Shown here piece after piece: positions 10,176 to 18,815 of a stretch of DNA of 64,000 bases. The position numbers and the translations under genes are program-made. The stretch is from positions 178,039-242,038 of the forward strand of contig JBGVCG010000003.1 in assembly GCA_045226255.1 (NCBI GenBank), in the 5' to 3' direction. The notes beneath the pieces are model-generated. The model did not search any database, was not told the origin of the DNA, and worked only from the letters and a program-made list of their open reading frames with translations. The stretch is from UBA1181 sp045226255. GTDB taxonomy: Bacteria > Bacteroidota > Bacteroidia > Bacteroidales > Paludibacteraceae. Position 1 is the stretch's first letter; each line of letters begins with the position of its first letter.

Positions 10176-11141
10176 TTAGCTCTTTCTTCGCAGCTCTTCC
10201 CATTTGCACTCGTCCAGCTTTGAACCCACCACTTGCACGATGTTTCCGCTCACGAGCGAGCCTATTTCTCCGCATCGTTTCATGTCGTATCCTTTGTGGA
10301 GACCATACAGAAATCCGGAAGCGAACAAATCTCCGGCCCCTGTTGTGTCTATGGCGGTCACGCCTGGCAGGCAATCCACCCGTACCGTTTTACCTCCCTT
10401 TTTGATCAACGAGCCCTTCTTGCCTAGTTTGACGACGGCTATTTCGCACATCTCCGCAATGTAGTCGAGTGCCTCTTCCGGTTCCCTCTGTGCAAAGGCT
10501 TTCGCCTCTTCCTCGTTGGCGAAGACGATGTCGACATATTCCTTCACGGCACGTTGCAGGAACTCCAGGTTCTCTTCTACCACATTGTAGCTGGCAAGGT
10601 CCAATGATACTTTCGCACCCGCTGCTTTCGCCATCTTCATGGCTGCTTCGATCATGGTGGTGTTCTGAACCAAATAACCCTCAATGTGGCAGAGGTCCAC
10701 ACCCTTGAACCAGTTAGGGTCGAAATCGTTCTCTGTCAGTGTGCTGGCCGCTCCTAGGCAGGTGGCCATGGTTCGCTCGCTGTCTGGCGAAATCAGGGAG
10801 ACGCATACGCCGGTCGGCAAATCGCTCTTGACGATATGGGTGGTCACACCATGCTTCTCCATATCCGATTTGAAGAACTCACCAGCTTCGTCCTCTCCCG
10901 TCTTTCCGATGAAGTGGCAAGGCGCTCCCAATGCGGCAAGTCCTGAAATTGTGTTGGAGGCGGACCCTCCTGTGACGAAATGACGGTCGCCGTCCTTGAT
11001 TTCGTCTTGTATCTTTGCGGACAAATCCTTGTCTATCAATTGCATACTCCCTTTGGGTAGAGAAAGTTTCTTCAATGTGTCGTCAGACTTCAGTACAGAC
11101 AAGACATCCACCAGTGCGTTTCCTAATCCTATTGTTACCAT
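10176..11141 (-). CDS. PfkB-family carbohydrate/adenosine kinase
   Basis: The 321-residue protein has the ribokinase/PfkB fold signatures. An N-terminal substrate-binding region starts VTIGLGNALVDVL, a GGSASNT motif lies near residue 59, and the C-terminal signature DTTGAGDLFASGFLYG supplies the anion hole and the catalytic Asp (the D of GAGD). Overall it most resembles the adenosine-kinase-like branch common in Bacteroidota, which phosphorylates nucleosides or sugars with ATP in the cytoplasm; the exact substrate cannot be read from sequence. It is a single gene with its own promoter 32 bases upstream and a hairpin terminator downstream, and it is divergent from tRNA-Asn. Confidence 0.9.
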   Translation of the reverse strand: MVTIGLGNALVDVLSVLKSDDTLKKLSLPKGSMQLIDKDLSAKIQDEIKDGDRHFVTGGSASNTISGLAALGAPCHFIGKTGEDEAGEFFKSDMEKHGVTTHIVKSDLPTGVCVSLISPDSERTMATCLGAASTLTENDFDPNWFKGVDLCHIEGYLVQNTTMIEAAMKMAKAAGAKVSLDLASYNVVEENLEFLQRAVKEYVDIVFANEEEAKAFAQREPEEALDYIAEMCEIAVVKLGKKGSLIKKGGKTVRVDCLPGVTAIDTTGAGDLFASGFLYGLHKGYDMKRCGEIGSLVSGNIVQVVGSKLDECKWEELRRKS

Positions 11142-11172
11142 ATTTTTTCTTCTTTTTTGTGAAATTTATATG

Positions 11173-11202
11173 CAAATATATTTTTTTTATTCGAGAAAAC
11201 AA
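11173..11202 (-). promoter_or_regulatory. Promoter of PfkB kinase
   Basis: On the minus strand TTG (11202-11200) is separated by 19 bases from TATATTTG (11180-11173). The ATG lies 32 bases downstream. It is packed against the divergent tRNA-Asn promoter, with only two bases between the two elements. Confidence 0.7.
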
Positions 11203-11204
11203 CC

Positions 11205-11212
11205 TAAATTTG
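11205..11212 (+). promoter_or_regulatory. -7 element of tRNA-Asn promoter
   Basis: TAAATTTG matches TAnnTTTG and continues into CACCGCA. The same TTTGCACCGCA string precedes the two other tRNA genes of the window. It lies 35 bases upstream of the mature tRNA end. Confidence 0.7.
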
Positions 11213-11247
11213 CACCGCATTTGAGGGAAATCCTCGGGTGTGGAAAT

Positions 11248-11321
11248 TCTTCCTTAGCTCAGTCGGTTAGAGCACCTGACTGTTAATCAGGGGGTCCTTG
11301 GTTCAAGTCCAAGAGGGAGAG
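11248..11321 (+). tRNA. tRNA-Asn (GTT)
   Basis: The 74-base cloverleaf has a 7-bp acceptor stem (TCTTCCT with AGGGAGA, one T-G pair), anticodon stem CCTGA/TCAGG with loop CTGTTAA (anticodon GTT at 11282-11284), and a T-arm CTTGG/CCAAG with TTCAAGT loop. CCA is not encoded. The sequence is identical to the tRNA at 39444-39517. Confidence 0.97.
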
Positions 11322-11324
11322 CAG

Positions 11325-11352
11325 AGAGAGTCGGTGACGGCTCTCTTTTTTT
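11325..11352 (+). terminator. Terminator of tRNA-Asn
   Basis: A 9-bp stem AGAGAGTCG / CGGCTCTCT with loop GTGA is followed directly by a run of T, four bases after the tRNA. This is a classic intrinsic terminator. Confidence 0.9.
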
Positions 11353-11494
11353 GTCTTCTGGGGGCAGAAGACGAAGGTCTTTAGGGTCGGAGGGCTAGTG
11401 GCTAGAGTCAAAAGGCTAAAGTCTTAATTGTCAGTTGGTTGCTTTTAGTTAATAACTTTTGCTTGAAAATTTCTTTTCCTTCTTTTTTTCATTA

Positions 11495-11502
11495 TATTTT
11501 TG
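11495..11502 (+). promoter_or_regulatory. Possible -7 element for dnaE
   Basis: TATTTTTG fits TAnnTTTG and lies 35 bases before the dnaE ATG. No well-placed TTG is seen about 20 bases upstream, so it is a partial match. Confidence 0.45.
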
Positions 11503-11536
11503 CCTTTGTTAGCATTCAATCATAGACCCTAATAAA

Positions 11537-14500
11537 ATGGCAGAATTTGTTCATTTACATGTTCACTCTCACTACTCCATCCTCGACGGTATGTCGAAGG
11601 TGCCGGATTTGGTGGACAAGTGTATGCGGACCGGCATGCGTGCGATGGCGCTGACGGACCACGGTAATATGTTCGGCATCAAGGACCTGAAAGACTATGT
11701 CAAGAAGGTGAATGGCGCTCCTAAGAAAAAGGTGAAGGAGTGTGAGGAGAATATCGAGAAGGAGACAGATCCCGCCAAGAAGGCCGAATTGGAGGCTGAA
11801 CTGGTGAAGCTGAAGGAGAAGGCGGAGGCTTTCGTCCCATTCAAACCTATCATCGGTACGGAGGCTTACTGCGCACGTCGTACCTTGCATGACAAGGATA
11901 AGACGGTCAAGGAGATATCCGCAGAGACGGGCAAGGAACGTATCGTCGACCGTAGCGGTCACCACCTGATTCTTTTGGCGAAGAACATGGCAGGGTACAA
12001 AAGTCTTTGTAAACTGGCTTCCATCGCCTATACGGAGGGTTATTACGACAACCCTCGTATAGATAAGAACGTGCTGAAGCAGTACCATGAGGGCCTTATT
12101 GTCTGCTCCGCCTGCTTGGGAGGTGAGATCCCCCAACTGATCATCGCAGGTAAGATCGACGAGGCGGAGAAGTCTATCATGTGGTTCAAGGAAATCTTCG
12201 GAGACGATTATTACATAGAGTTGCAGCGTCACAAGACGGACAAGCCGAACGCCGCCACAGATACTTACGAGCGCCAGCAGATGGTGAACAAGGTGCTGAT
12301 CGAATTGGCCCGCAAGACCAATACGAAGATCATCGCCACGAACGATGTGCACTTCGTCGAGGAGGAGCACGGCGAGGCGCACGACCGCCTTATCTGCTTG
12401 AGCACGGGTAAGGACTACGACGACCCGAACCGCCTGCACTACACGAAGCAGGAGTGGTTGAAGACGCCGGACGAGATGTACAGCATATTCGATGACATTC
12501 CTGAGGCGCTGACGAACACGCTGGAGATTGCGGACAAGGTGGAGGTGTACGACATCGATTCGGACCCTATCATGCCTAAGTTCGATATCCCGGCTGACTT
12601 CGGCACGGAGGAGGAGTACCGTAAAAAATTCACGGAAAAAGACCTCTTCGACGAGTTCACGCAGAACGAGAAGCATGAGGTGGTGCTGAGCCAGGAGGAT
12701 GCTGAGAAGAAGATTAAGAAATTGGGTGGATACGAGAAGCTGTATCGTATCAAGTTGGAGGCGGATTACCTCAACAAGTTGGCATGGGACGGAGCGAAGA
12801 AACGCTACGGCGACCATCTGACGGAGGAGCAGACAGAGCGTATCACCTTCGAGCTGCATATCATGAAGACCATGGGTTTCCCAGGCTACTTCCTGATCGT
12901 GCAGGACTATATCCGCGCCGCCCGCGAGGAGTTGGGCGTGAGCGTGGGCCCAGGTCGTGGATCCGCCGCCGGATCGGTGGTGGCGTACTGCCTATGGATC
13001 ACGGACCTCGACCCGCTGAAGTATGATTTGCTGTTCGAGCGTTTCCTGAACCCTGACCGTATATCCTTGCCCGATATCGACGTCGACTTTGATGATGACG
13101 GACGAAGCAAGGTGCTCACATGGGTGCGCAAGCGTTACGGCGAGGAGAAGGTGGCGCATATCATCACCTATGGAACCATGGCGACGAAGTCTTCCGTGGC
13201 GGATGTCGGCCGTGTGCAGAAGGTGCCGCTCCCTACGGTGAACGCTATCAAGGCGCTGATTCCAGACCGTGGATTCGATGAGGAGTCGGTGAAGGCGGTG
13301 GAGGGTACTCTGCCTAAGAAGATGCCGAAGGTGAACCTCAAGAACTGCTTCAAGTATATTCCGCAGCTGCGTGACATGAAGAACGGTTCGGACGAGAACA
13401 TCTCCACGATGCTGACCTATGCGCAGGAGTTGGAGGATACCAACCGTCAAGTGGGTATCCACGCTTGTGGTGTGATCATCGGTGCGGACGACCTGACGAA
13501 ATTCGCCCCCGTCTGCACCATACATGATAAGAAACTGGACAAGGATGTGGTGGTGACCCAATACGACGGACATGTGGTCGAGTCGGTGGGTTTGATCAAG
13601 ATGGACTTCCTCGGACTCAGTACCCTGACGTTGATCAAGGAGGCGCTCGCCAACGTGAAGAAGGCGCGTGGCATCGATGTGGACATCTCCAACATCCCTA
13701 TTGATGACGAATTGACCTACCAGCTCTATAGTGAGGGACGCACCATCGGTACGTTCCAGTTCGAGTCTCCCGGTATGCAGAAATACCTTCGCGAGCTGAA
13801 GCCTACGCAGATCACCGACTTGATCGCCATGAACGCGTTGTATCGTCCGGGACCTATCGAGTATATTCCTACGTTCATCCGTCGTAAGAATGGATTGGAG
13901 CCTATCGAGTACGATATCCCAGTGATGGAGAAGTACCTCAAGGATACCTATGGTGTCACTGTCTATCAGGAGCAGGTGATGTTGCTGAGCCGTTTGCTGG
14001 CCAACTTCACCCGTGGTGAGGCGGACACCTTGCGTAAGGCGATGGGTAAGAAGATTTTTGCTATGCTGGCCATCCTGAAGCCTAAGTTCATCGAGGGCGG
14101 TAAGAAGAACGGGCATGATCCGGAGATTTTGGAAAAGATATGGAAAGACTGGGAGAAGTTCGCTTCCTATGCCTTCAACAAGTCGCACGCCGCATGCTAC
14201 GCCTGGGTGGCCTACCAGACCGGTTACCTGAAGGCGCATTATCCTGCGGAGTACATGGCCGCCAACCTGACGCTCAGCAAGGATAACATCACCGATGTGC
14301 AGAAGTTCATGGAGGAGTGTAAGTCCATGAAGATCAAGGTGAAGGGACCAGACGTCAACGAGTCGGAGATGAACTTCACCGTGAACAAAGACGGTGCTAT
14401 CCGTTTCGGACTGGGTGGTATCAAGGGCGTCGGCGAGGCATCCGTGATAGCCATTGTGACGGAGCGCGAGAAGAACGGTCCGTACACCTCCATCTTCGAT

Positions 14501-15427
14501 TTTGTGGAGCGTGTCGACCTGAAAGCCTGTAACCGAAAGACGTTGGAGAGCTTGGCGTTGTCGGGCGCATTCGACTCCCTCCCGAATTGTACTAGGGAGC
14601 AGATCATGTCTCCTACGGACAAGGGACGAACCGTGTCGGAGGTGCTCTGCCAGTATGGCACGCAGTGCAAGTTGGCCGCACAGAGCAATGTGCAGTCCCT
14701 TTTTGGCGGGGATGTGGGCATGAAACCACAGCAGCCGATATTGCCGAAGGCGGAGGCGTGGTCCGATTTGTACCGGTTGGAAAAAGAACGTGAATTGGTG
14801 GGAATTTATCTTTCTGCCCATCCACTTGATGCATATTACGTATTTTTAAATTATATTTGCAATGTGAGGATGAGTGATATGGAGACGGACACAAGTTTCG
14901 GAGCCAATCATTTAGATCAGGAGTTGATGATGGGAGGAGTCATCACGGAGGCGGTCTCCACCGTTTCGAAGAAGGGAACACCTTGCCGGTTCATTACGGT
15001 GGAGGATTATTCGGGGTCCCATCGTTTCGCCCTCTTCCGTTCGGAGGACATTGTGAAGTTCTCCCCGTATGAGAAGGGTATGATGGTCTTCATCAGCGGT
15101 AGTTACTCCAAACGTCGGTATGGAGACTTCATCGACTTCAACATCGCCACGGTGAAGCCGTTGGCGGAAGAGAGCCGCGATTTCTCCGGCAACCTGACGA
15201 TCAAGATCAAGGAGGAGAATGTCACATCGGAATTTGTCACGAACTTCTTGTCGTTGATCGAAGGCCAGGATGGCAATGTGAACCTCTCCTTGGCGGTGGT
15301 GGAACCTTCCACGGGCAACCCTGTGACTGTGACGTCCCGCACGAGGAAGATTAAGCTCACACGTCCTTTGATGGAGTACCTCGAGCAGATGCGTCAGGAT
15401 GGTTCGGTCGACCTAAGTGTCGCCTAA
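11537..15427 (+). CDS. dnaE: DNA polymerase III subunit alpha
   Basis: This 1296-residue protein is the replicative polymerase subunit that extends DNA in the cytoplasmic holoenzyme. It opens with a PHP domain (HVHSHYSILDGM at residues 8-19, then LTDHGN). The catalytic palm shows PGRGSAAGSVVAY near residue 472 and PDIDVDFDDDGR near 512, which carry the metal-binding aspartates. VGIHACGVIIG near residue 638 and the RPGPIEYIP stretch are also family hallmarks. A C-terminal OB-fold-like region lies at about 1130-1250. Length fits the DnaE1 type. Codon use is richer in G+C than in the neighbouring surface genes, as expected for a highly expressed core gene. The thioredoxin gene follows 49 bases later. 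Confidence 0.98.
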   Translation: MAEFVHLHVHSHYSILDGMSKVPDLVDKCMRTGMRAMALTDHGNMFGIKDLKDYVKKVNGAPKKKVKECEENIEKETDPAKKAELEAELVKLKEKAEAFVPFKPIIGTEAYCARRTLHDKDKTVKEISAETGKERIVDRSGHHLILLAKNMAGYKSLCKLASIAYTEGYYDNPRIDKNVLKQYHEGLIVCSACLGGEIPQLIIAGKIDEAEKSIMWFKEIFGDDYYIELQRHKTDKPNAATDTYERQQMVNKVLIELARKTNTKIIATNDVHFVEEEHGEAHDRLICLSTGKDYDDPNRLHYTKQEWLKTPDEMYSIFDDIPEALTNTLEIADKVEVYDIDSDPIMPKFDIPADFGTEEEYRKKFTEKDLFDEFTQNEKHEVVLSQEDAEKKIKKLGGYEKLYRIKLEADYLNKLAWDGAKKRYGDHLTEEQTERITFELHIMKTMGFPGYFLIVQDYIRAAREELGVSVGPGRGSAAGSVVAYCLWITDLDPLKYDLLFERFLNPDRISLPDIDVDFDDDGRSKVLTWVRKRYGEEKVAHIITYGTMATKSSVADVGRVQKVPLPTVNAIKALIPDRGFDEESVKAVEGTLPKKMPKVNLKNCFKYIPQLRDMKNGSDENISTMLTYAQELEDTNRQVGIHACGVIIGADDLTKFAPVCTIHDKKLDKDVVVTQYDGHVVESVGLIKMDFLGLSTLTLIKEALANVKKARGIDVDISNIPIDDELTYQLYSEGRTIGTFQFESPGMQKYLRELKPTQITDLIAMNALYRPGPIEYIPTFIRRKNGLEPIEYDIPVMEKYLKDTYGVTVYQEQVMLLSRLLANFTRGEADTLRKAMGKKIFAMLAILKPKFIEGGKKNGHDPEILEKIWKDWEKFASYAFNKSHAACYAWVAYQTGYLKAHYPAEYMAANLTLSKDNITDVQKFMEECKSMKIKVKGPDVNESEMNFTVNKDGAIRFGLGGIKGVGEASVIAIVTEREKNGPYTSIFDFVERVDLKACNRKTLESLALSGAFDSLPNCTREQIMSPTDKGRTVSEVLCQYGTQCKLAAQSNVQSLFGGDVGMKPQQPILPKAEAWSDLYRLEKERELVGIYLSAHPLDAYYVFLNYICNVRMSDMETDTSFGANHLDQELMMGGVITEAVSTVSKKGTPCRFITVEDYSGSHRFALFRSEDIVKFSPYEKGMMVFISGSYSKRRYGDFIDFNIATVKPLAEESRDFSGNLTIKIKEENVTSEFVTNFLSLIEGQDGNVNLSLAVVEPSTGNPVTVTSRTRKIKLTRPLMEYLEQMRQDGSVDLSVA

Positions 15428-15476
15428 TGGTTTATGATAGAATTTTGTATGAATAATTGTAAAAATTATAACGAGT

Positions 15477-15788
15477 ATGAATAATATTACAGATGCAAAT
15501 TACGAAGAGATGGTAAAGAGCGATAAGCTCTTAGTGTTGGATTTCGGCGCAAGTTGGTGCGTTCCTTGCAAGAACGTCGCTGTCATCTTGGAGGAATTGT
15601 CTGAAACGTATGCTGATCGTGTGGTGTTCGGCAAAGTGGATGTGGATGAGAATCCTGATTTGGTCGACATGTATAAGGTGCGCAACGTCCCAACTATCTT
15701 CTTGGTACGCAATGGAGAGATTGTCGACAAGATGGTCGGCGGGTATCCGAAGCCGGATATTGTCGCTAAGATTGAAGCTAATTTATAA
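15477..15788 (+). CDS. trxA: Thioredoxin with CVPC active site
   Basis: The 103-residue protein is a single thioredoxin domain without signal peptide, so a cytoplasmic disulfide reductase is expected. The active site reads WCVPCK (residues 27-32), where canonical thioredoxin has WCGPCK. The cis-Pro loop (NVPTIF) and the buried Asp before the active site (VLDFGASW) are kept. The Gly-to-Val change between the cysteines should alter redox potential or partner choice. It follows dnaE by 49 bases and precedes a small membrane protein by 8 bases, so trx, the membrane protein and the sirtuin probably form an operon. Confidence 0.93.
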   Translation: MNNITDANYEEMVKSDKLLVLDFGASWCVPCKNVAVILEELSETYADRVVFGKVDVDENPDLVDMYKVRNVPTIFLVRNGEIVDKMVGGYPKPDIVAKIEANL

Positions 15789-15796
15789 TTCTGCGT

Positions 15797-16201
15797 ATGG
15801 ATTCACTTGATTTCATATACATATTGCTTGTCATCGGCGTCTTTGTCTATTCTATCATGAAAAGCAAGATTAAGGCGGCGGAGAATCGGGAGGAAAGCAG
15901 GGCTAAATCACAGACGATAAGTTCGGGTGTGGAGCCGATGACGACACCTTTCAAGGAAAGGGTCGCATCTAACAAAAAGAAGTCCTCTAGCCCGTTCCTG
16001 ACGACGGAAATGGAGACATTCGATTCGGTCAGGAATGTGCGGAACCAGAAGGTGCAACCCAGAAATAATGTTCGCACTGATAAGCCGTCCTCTATGGCAG
16101 GTGTTGATATGGGTAGCGCGGATGGATTCTCTTTCAAGACGACGGAGGATGCGAGACGTGCTTTCATCGCCTCTGAGATATGGAATAGAAAATATAGCTA
16201 A
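15797..16201 (+). CDS. Small single-pass membrane protein, unknown function
   Basis: The 134-residue protein has one N-terminal membrane helix (residues about 6-21, IYILLVIGVFVYSIM) and then a charged, probably disordered segment rich in Lys, Arg and Ser. A short C-terminal motif (EDARRAFIASEIWNRKY) resembles the conserved end of small Bacteroidales membrane proteins that I recall but cannot name. It starts 8 bases after the thioredoxin stop and ends 11 bases before the sirtuin ATG, so co-transcription is likely. No catalytic motif is seen and no function is proposed. Confidence 0.8.
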   Translation: MDSLDFIYILLVIGVFVYSIMKSKIKAAENREESRAKSQTISSGVEPMTTPFKERVASNKKKSSSPFLTTEMETFDSVRNVRNQKVQPRNNVRTDKPSSMAGVDMGSADGFSFKTTEDARRAFIASEIWNRKYS

Positions 16202-16212
16202 TCGATTATACC

Positions 16213-16908
16213 ATGGGAAAGAAAAGGTTGGTTGTTTTGACGGGGGCTGGAATCAGTGCGGAGAGCGGCATCAGCACGTTCCGTGATTCGGATGGCCTGT
16301 GGAACGAGTATCGTGTCGAGGATGTCGCCACGCCGGAGGGATTTTACCGTAATCCGGAGATGGTATTGAACTTCTACAACGATATGCGCAAGGACCTGAA
16401 GAACCATCAGCCTAACTACGGGCATATTGGATTGAAGGAGTTGGAGGAGGACTTCGACGTGAAGATCATCACCCAAAACGTGGACGACCTGCATGAAAGG
16501 GCGGGTAGTTCCTCCATTATCCATCTCCATGGTGAATTGATGAAGGTTTGCTCCTCAAATGATACGAGCCTCGTGTCGACCTTACCCTCTATGGAGAGTG
16601 AGATCCACGTGGGAGACAAGGCTTCTGATGGTAGTCAGTTGCGCCCTTTCATCGTGTGGTTCAGTGAACCTGTGCCGATGATCGAGCCGGCCATCGAGTG
16701 GGTGGAGCAGGCGGATATCTTTTTAATCGTGGGCAGTTCTTTGGTTGTTTATCCTGCGGCGGGGTTGGTTCATTACTTGCGTAGGGAGGTGCCTATCTAT
16801 GTGATAGACCCTAAACCGGTCACGGTCCCATCGTCCAGACCCATCTATATGATTCAGAAGGGGGCATCCGAGGGAATGAAGGAGTTTATCTCTATGGTTC
16901 GCGGATAA
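16213..16908 (+). CDS. cobB: Sirtuin family NAD-dependent protein deacylase (CobB-like)
   Basis: The 231-residue protein carries the sirtuin Rossmann signature GAGISAESGISTFRD (residues 11-25), the NAD-binding TQNVDDLHERAG and the catalytic His in IHLHGEL. Known sirtuins remove acyl groups from lysine using NAD+ in the cytoplasm. Two oddities are visible. The four zinc-binding cysteines of the small domain are absent: only one Cys follows HGEL. The usual HIVWFGE loop is FIVWFSE. The FYNDMR segment aligns with the FYxxR segment of class III desuccinylases, but the Arg is one position further on. Substrate preference is therefore open. It is the last gene of the probable trx operon. Confidence 0.92.
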   Translation: MGKKRLVVLTGAGISAESGISTFRDSDGLWNEYRVEDVATPEGFYRNPEMVLNFYNDMRKDLKNHQPNYGHIGLKELEEDFDVKIITQNVDDLHERAGSSSIIHLHGELMKVCSSNDTSLVSTLPSMESEIHVGDKASDGSQLRPFIVWFSEPVPMIEPAIEWVEQADIFLIVGSSLVVYPAAGLVHYLRREVPIYVIDPKPVTVPSSRPIYMIQKGASEGMKEFISMVRG

Positions 16909-16948
16909 TACTCCGGAAATTTATTCCCCTTGCGGCGGTTCTCCCCTT

Positions 16949-16983
16949 AATCAAGGACTTCTGTGTATTGTGTTTCCTTGATT
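16949..16983 (+). terminator. Candidate terminator after sirtuin
   Basis: A 9-bp inverted repeat AATCAAGGA / TCCTTGATT encloses an 17-base loop, about 40 bases past the sirtuin stop. There is no strong T-run, so the call is weak. Confidence 0.4.
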
Positions 16984-17111
16984 TATATGGCTTATTTTTC
17001 TCGGAAATTTAAGTTTTTGAGCATTTTTCCCGTTATCTAACGATAAATGACTATCTTAGCACGATTTTTAACCAAAATATAAACGAATAACTAAAAAAGA
17101 AGGAATATAAT

Positions 17112-18815
17112 ATGGAAGAGAAAACCAAAGGTGCGTGGAAAATCAAGACGCTCCTCTCTATCGCAGGTAAGATGCAGTGGAGAAAATTGGACAAAGCAGC
17201 TAAAGATTGTAAGAAAGCGCAAGAGAAAACGCTGAGAGGTATTTTGGAATATGCGAAGGATTCCGTCTACGGTAAGGAACACAACTTCGCCAAAATTTTG
17301 GAAGCGAAGAGCGCTGACGAGTTGTTCAAACTCTATGAGGAAAACGTGAAGTCTAACGACTATGAGGATTTCCGCCCATATGTGGAGCGCCACAAACATG
17401 GTGAGGAAAACGTGCTTTTCCCTGGCAAACCTAAGATGTACGCCACCACTTCCGGTACGACCAGCGAACCGAAGTGGATTCCTATCACGAACGAATACTA
17501 CTCCAACGTCTATAGCAAGATGACCAAGGTATGGTTGTACTCTTTCATCAAGAATCGTCCGAAGACTTTTGATGGACAGATCGTCTCTATCGTGGGCAAG
17601 GCTATCGAGGGCGCCGCTCCGGACGGAACGGTATACGGCTCTGTGTCAGGTGTGACGCAACGTGACTGCCCTGAGTTCATCAAGGTGGCTTACACGGCTC
17701 CTGCCGATGTGTTCACCATCTCTGACTACAAGGCACGCTACTATTGCATCATGCGTTTGGGTATCGAGCATAATGTGCACTTGATCGTGACTGCTAACCC
17801 TTCCACGATCGTGGAGATGCAGAAGAACGTGAACGAGTTCTACGACGATTACGTGGATGATATCGAGAAGGGTACCATCAGCGCTAAGATCAATATCCCT
17901 GAGGAGGTTAGACAAAACATCATCAAGGGCAAGAATTTGCAGCCAAACCCTGAGCGTGCGAAGGAACTCCGTGCGTTGAAGGAGAAGTACGGCACCGTGT
18001 TGCCTAAGCACTATTGGCCTAACATGCAGATCCTGAACACTTGGAAGTGCGGTAACACGAAGTTCTATCTGGATAAGTTCAAGGACTCCTTCCCTGAGCA
18101 GATGATGCACTTGGAGTTCAGCTACTTCTCTTCCGAGTGTCGTGCGGGCTTGGTGTTGGACGATACGACCGGTACGGTCCTCTTCCCTCACATGCACTAC
18201 TTCGAGTTTGTTGAGAAGAGTGATCTTGAGAACCCTAATCCTAAGTTCTTGCGTCTGCATGAACTGGAGGTTGGCAAGCAATATTGCCCATACGTTACTA
18301 CTTGGGCGGGCCTCTATCGTTACACGATGAGCGACTTGCTTGAGGTGGAAGGATTCTACGGAACCATCCCTAAGGTACACATGGTACAGAAGATCAACGG
18401 TATCGTGACGATGACGGGTGAGAAACTGCACGAGACTCAGTTCACGGGTGCTGTCGAGGAGGCTGCGAAGGAATTGAATATGCCAGTTAAGTTCTTCATC
18501 GGTTTCGCCGACCTGAGCGTTTCCGCTTACCATTTCTACTACGAGTTCGAGGACCAGAATGCTACGCAGGAACAAGCTGAGGCGTTCACTAAATTGGTGG
18601 ATGATAAGCTGAAACAACGTAATATGGAGTATCAAGCTAAGCGTGACTCCTTGCGTGTGCATGATCCGCTCACGCATATACTCGTTTCCGAATCGTTCGA
18701 GAAGTTCAAGGCACGTTGCATCGATGAGGGTGCCCGCGACGGACAGTTCAAGCTGAACTTGTTGTTGCAGGATGAGAACCGTCATGCTAAATTCAAAGAC
18801 CTCGTTAAGAAATAA
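17112..18815 (+). CDS. GH3-family acyl-adenylating (acyl-acid amido synthetase-like) enzyme
   Basis: The 567-residue protein has the GH3/ANL adenylation fold first known from plant hormone-conjugating enzymes. The ATP-binding loop reads TTSGTTSEPKWIPIT (residues about 112-126). A second region with MTGEKLHETQ near residue 435 matches the hinge/adenylate-binding part. Length fits the bacterial GH3 group, which is widespread in Bacteroidota without an assigned substrate. By family, it should activate a carboxylic acid with ATP and transfer it to an amine or thiol; this is inference here. Its stop overlaps the start of a HAD hydrolase by one base (TAATG), so the two are translationally coupled. 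Confidence 0.92.
   Translation: MEEKTKGAWKIKTLLSIAGKMQWRKLDKAAKDCKKAQEKTLRGILEYAKDSVYGKEHNFAKILEAKSADELFKLYEENVKSNDYEDFRPYVERHKHGEENVLFPGKPKMYATTSGTTSEPKWIPITNEYYSNVYSKMTKVWLYSFIKNRPKTFDGQIVSIVGKAIEGAAPDGTVYGSVSGVTQRDCPEFIKVAYTAPADVFTISDYKARYYCIMRLGIEHNVHLIVTANPSTIVEMQKNVNEFYDDYVDDIEKGTISAKINIPEEVRQNIIKGKNLQPNPERAKELRALKEKYGTVLPKHYWPNMQILNTWKCGNTKFYLDKFKDSFPEQMMHLEFSYFSSECRAGLVLDDTTGTVLFPHMHYFEFVEKSDLENPNPKFLRLHELEVGKQYCPYVTTWAGLYRYTMSDLLEVEGFYGTIPKVHMVQKINGIVTMTGEKLHETQFTGAVEEAAKELNMPVKFFIGFADLSVSAYHFYYEFEDQNATQEQAEAFTKLVDDKLKQRNMEYQAKRDSLRVHDPLTHILVSESFEKFKARCIDEGARDGQFKLNLLLQDENRHAKFKDLVKK

Noticed and set aside
12992..14821. A 609-codon minus-strand frame inside dnaE
   Set aside because: dnaE is certain on the plus strand; the antisense protein is Leu/His/Arg-rich without motifs.
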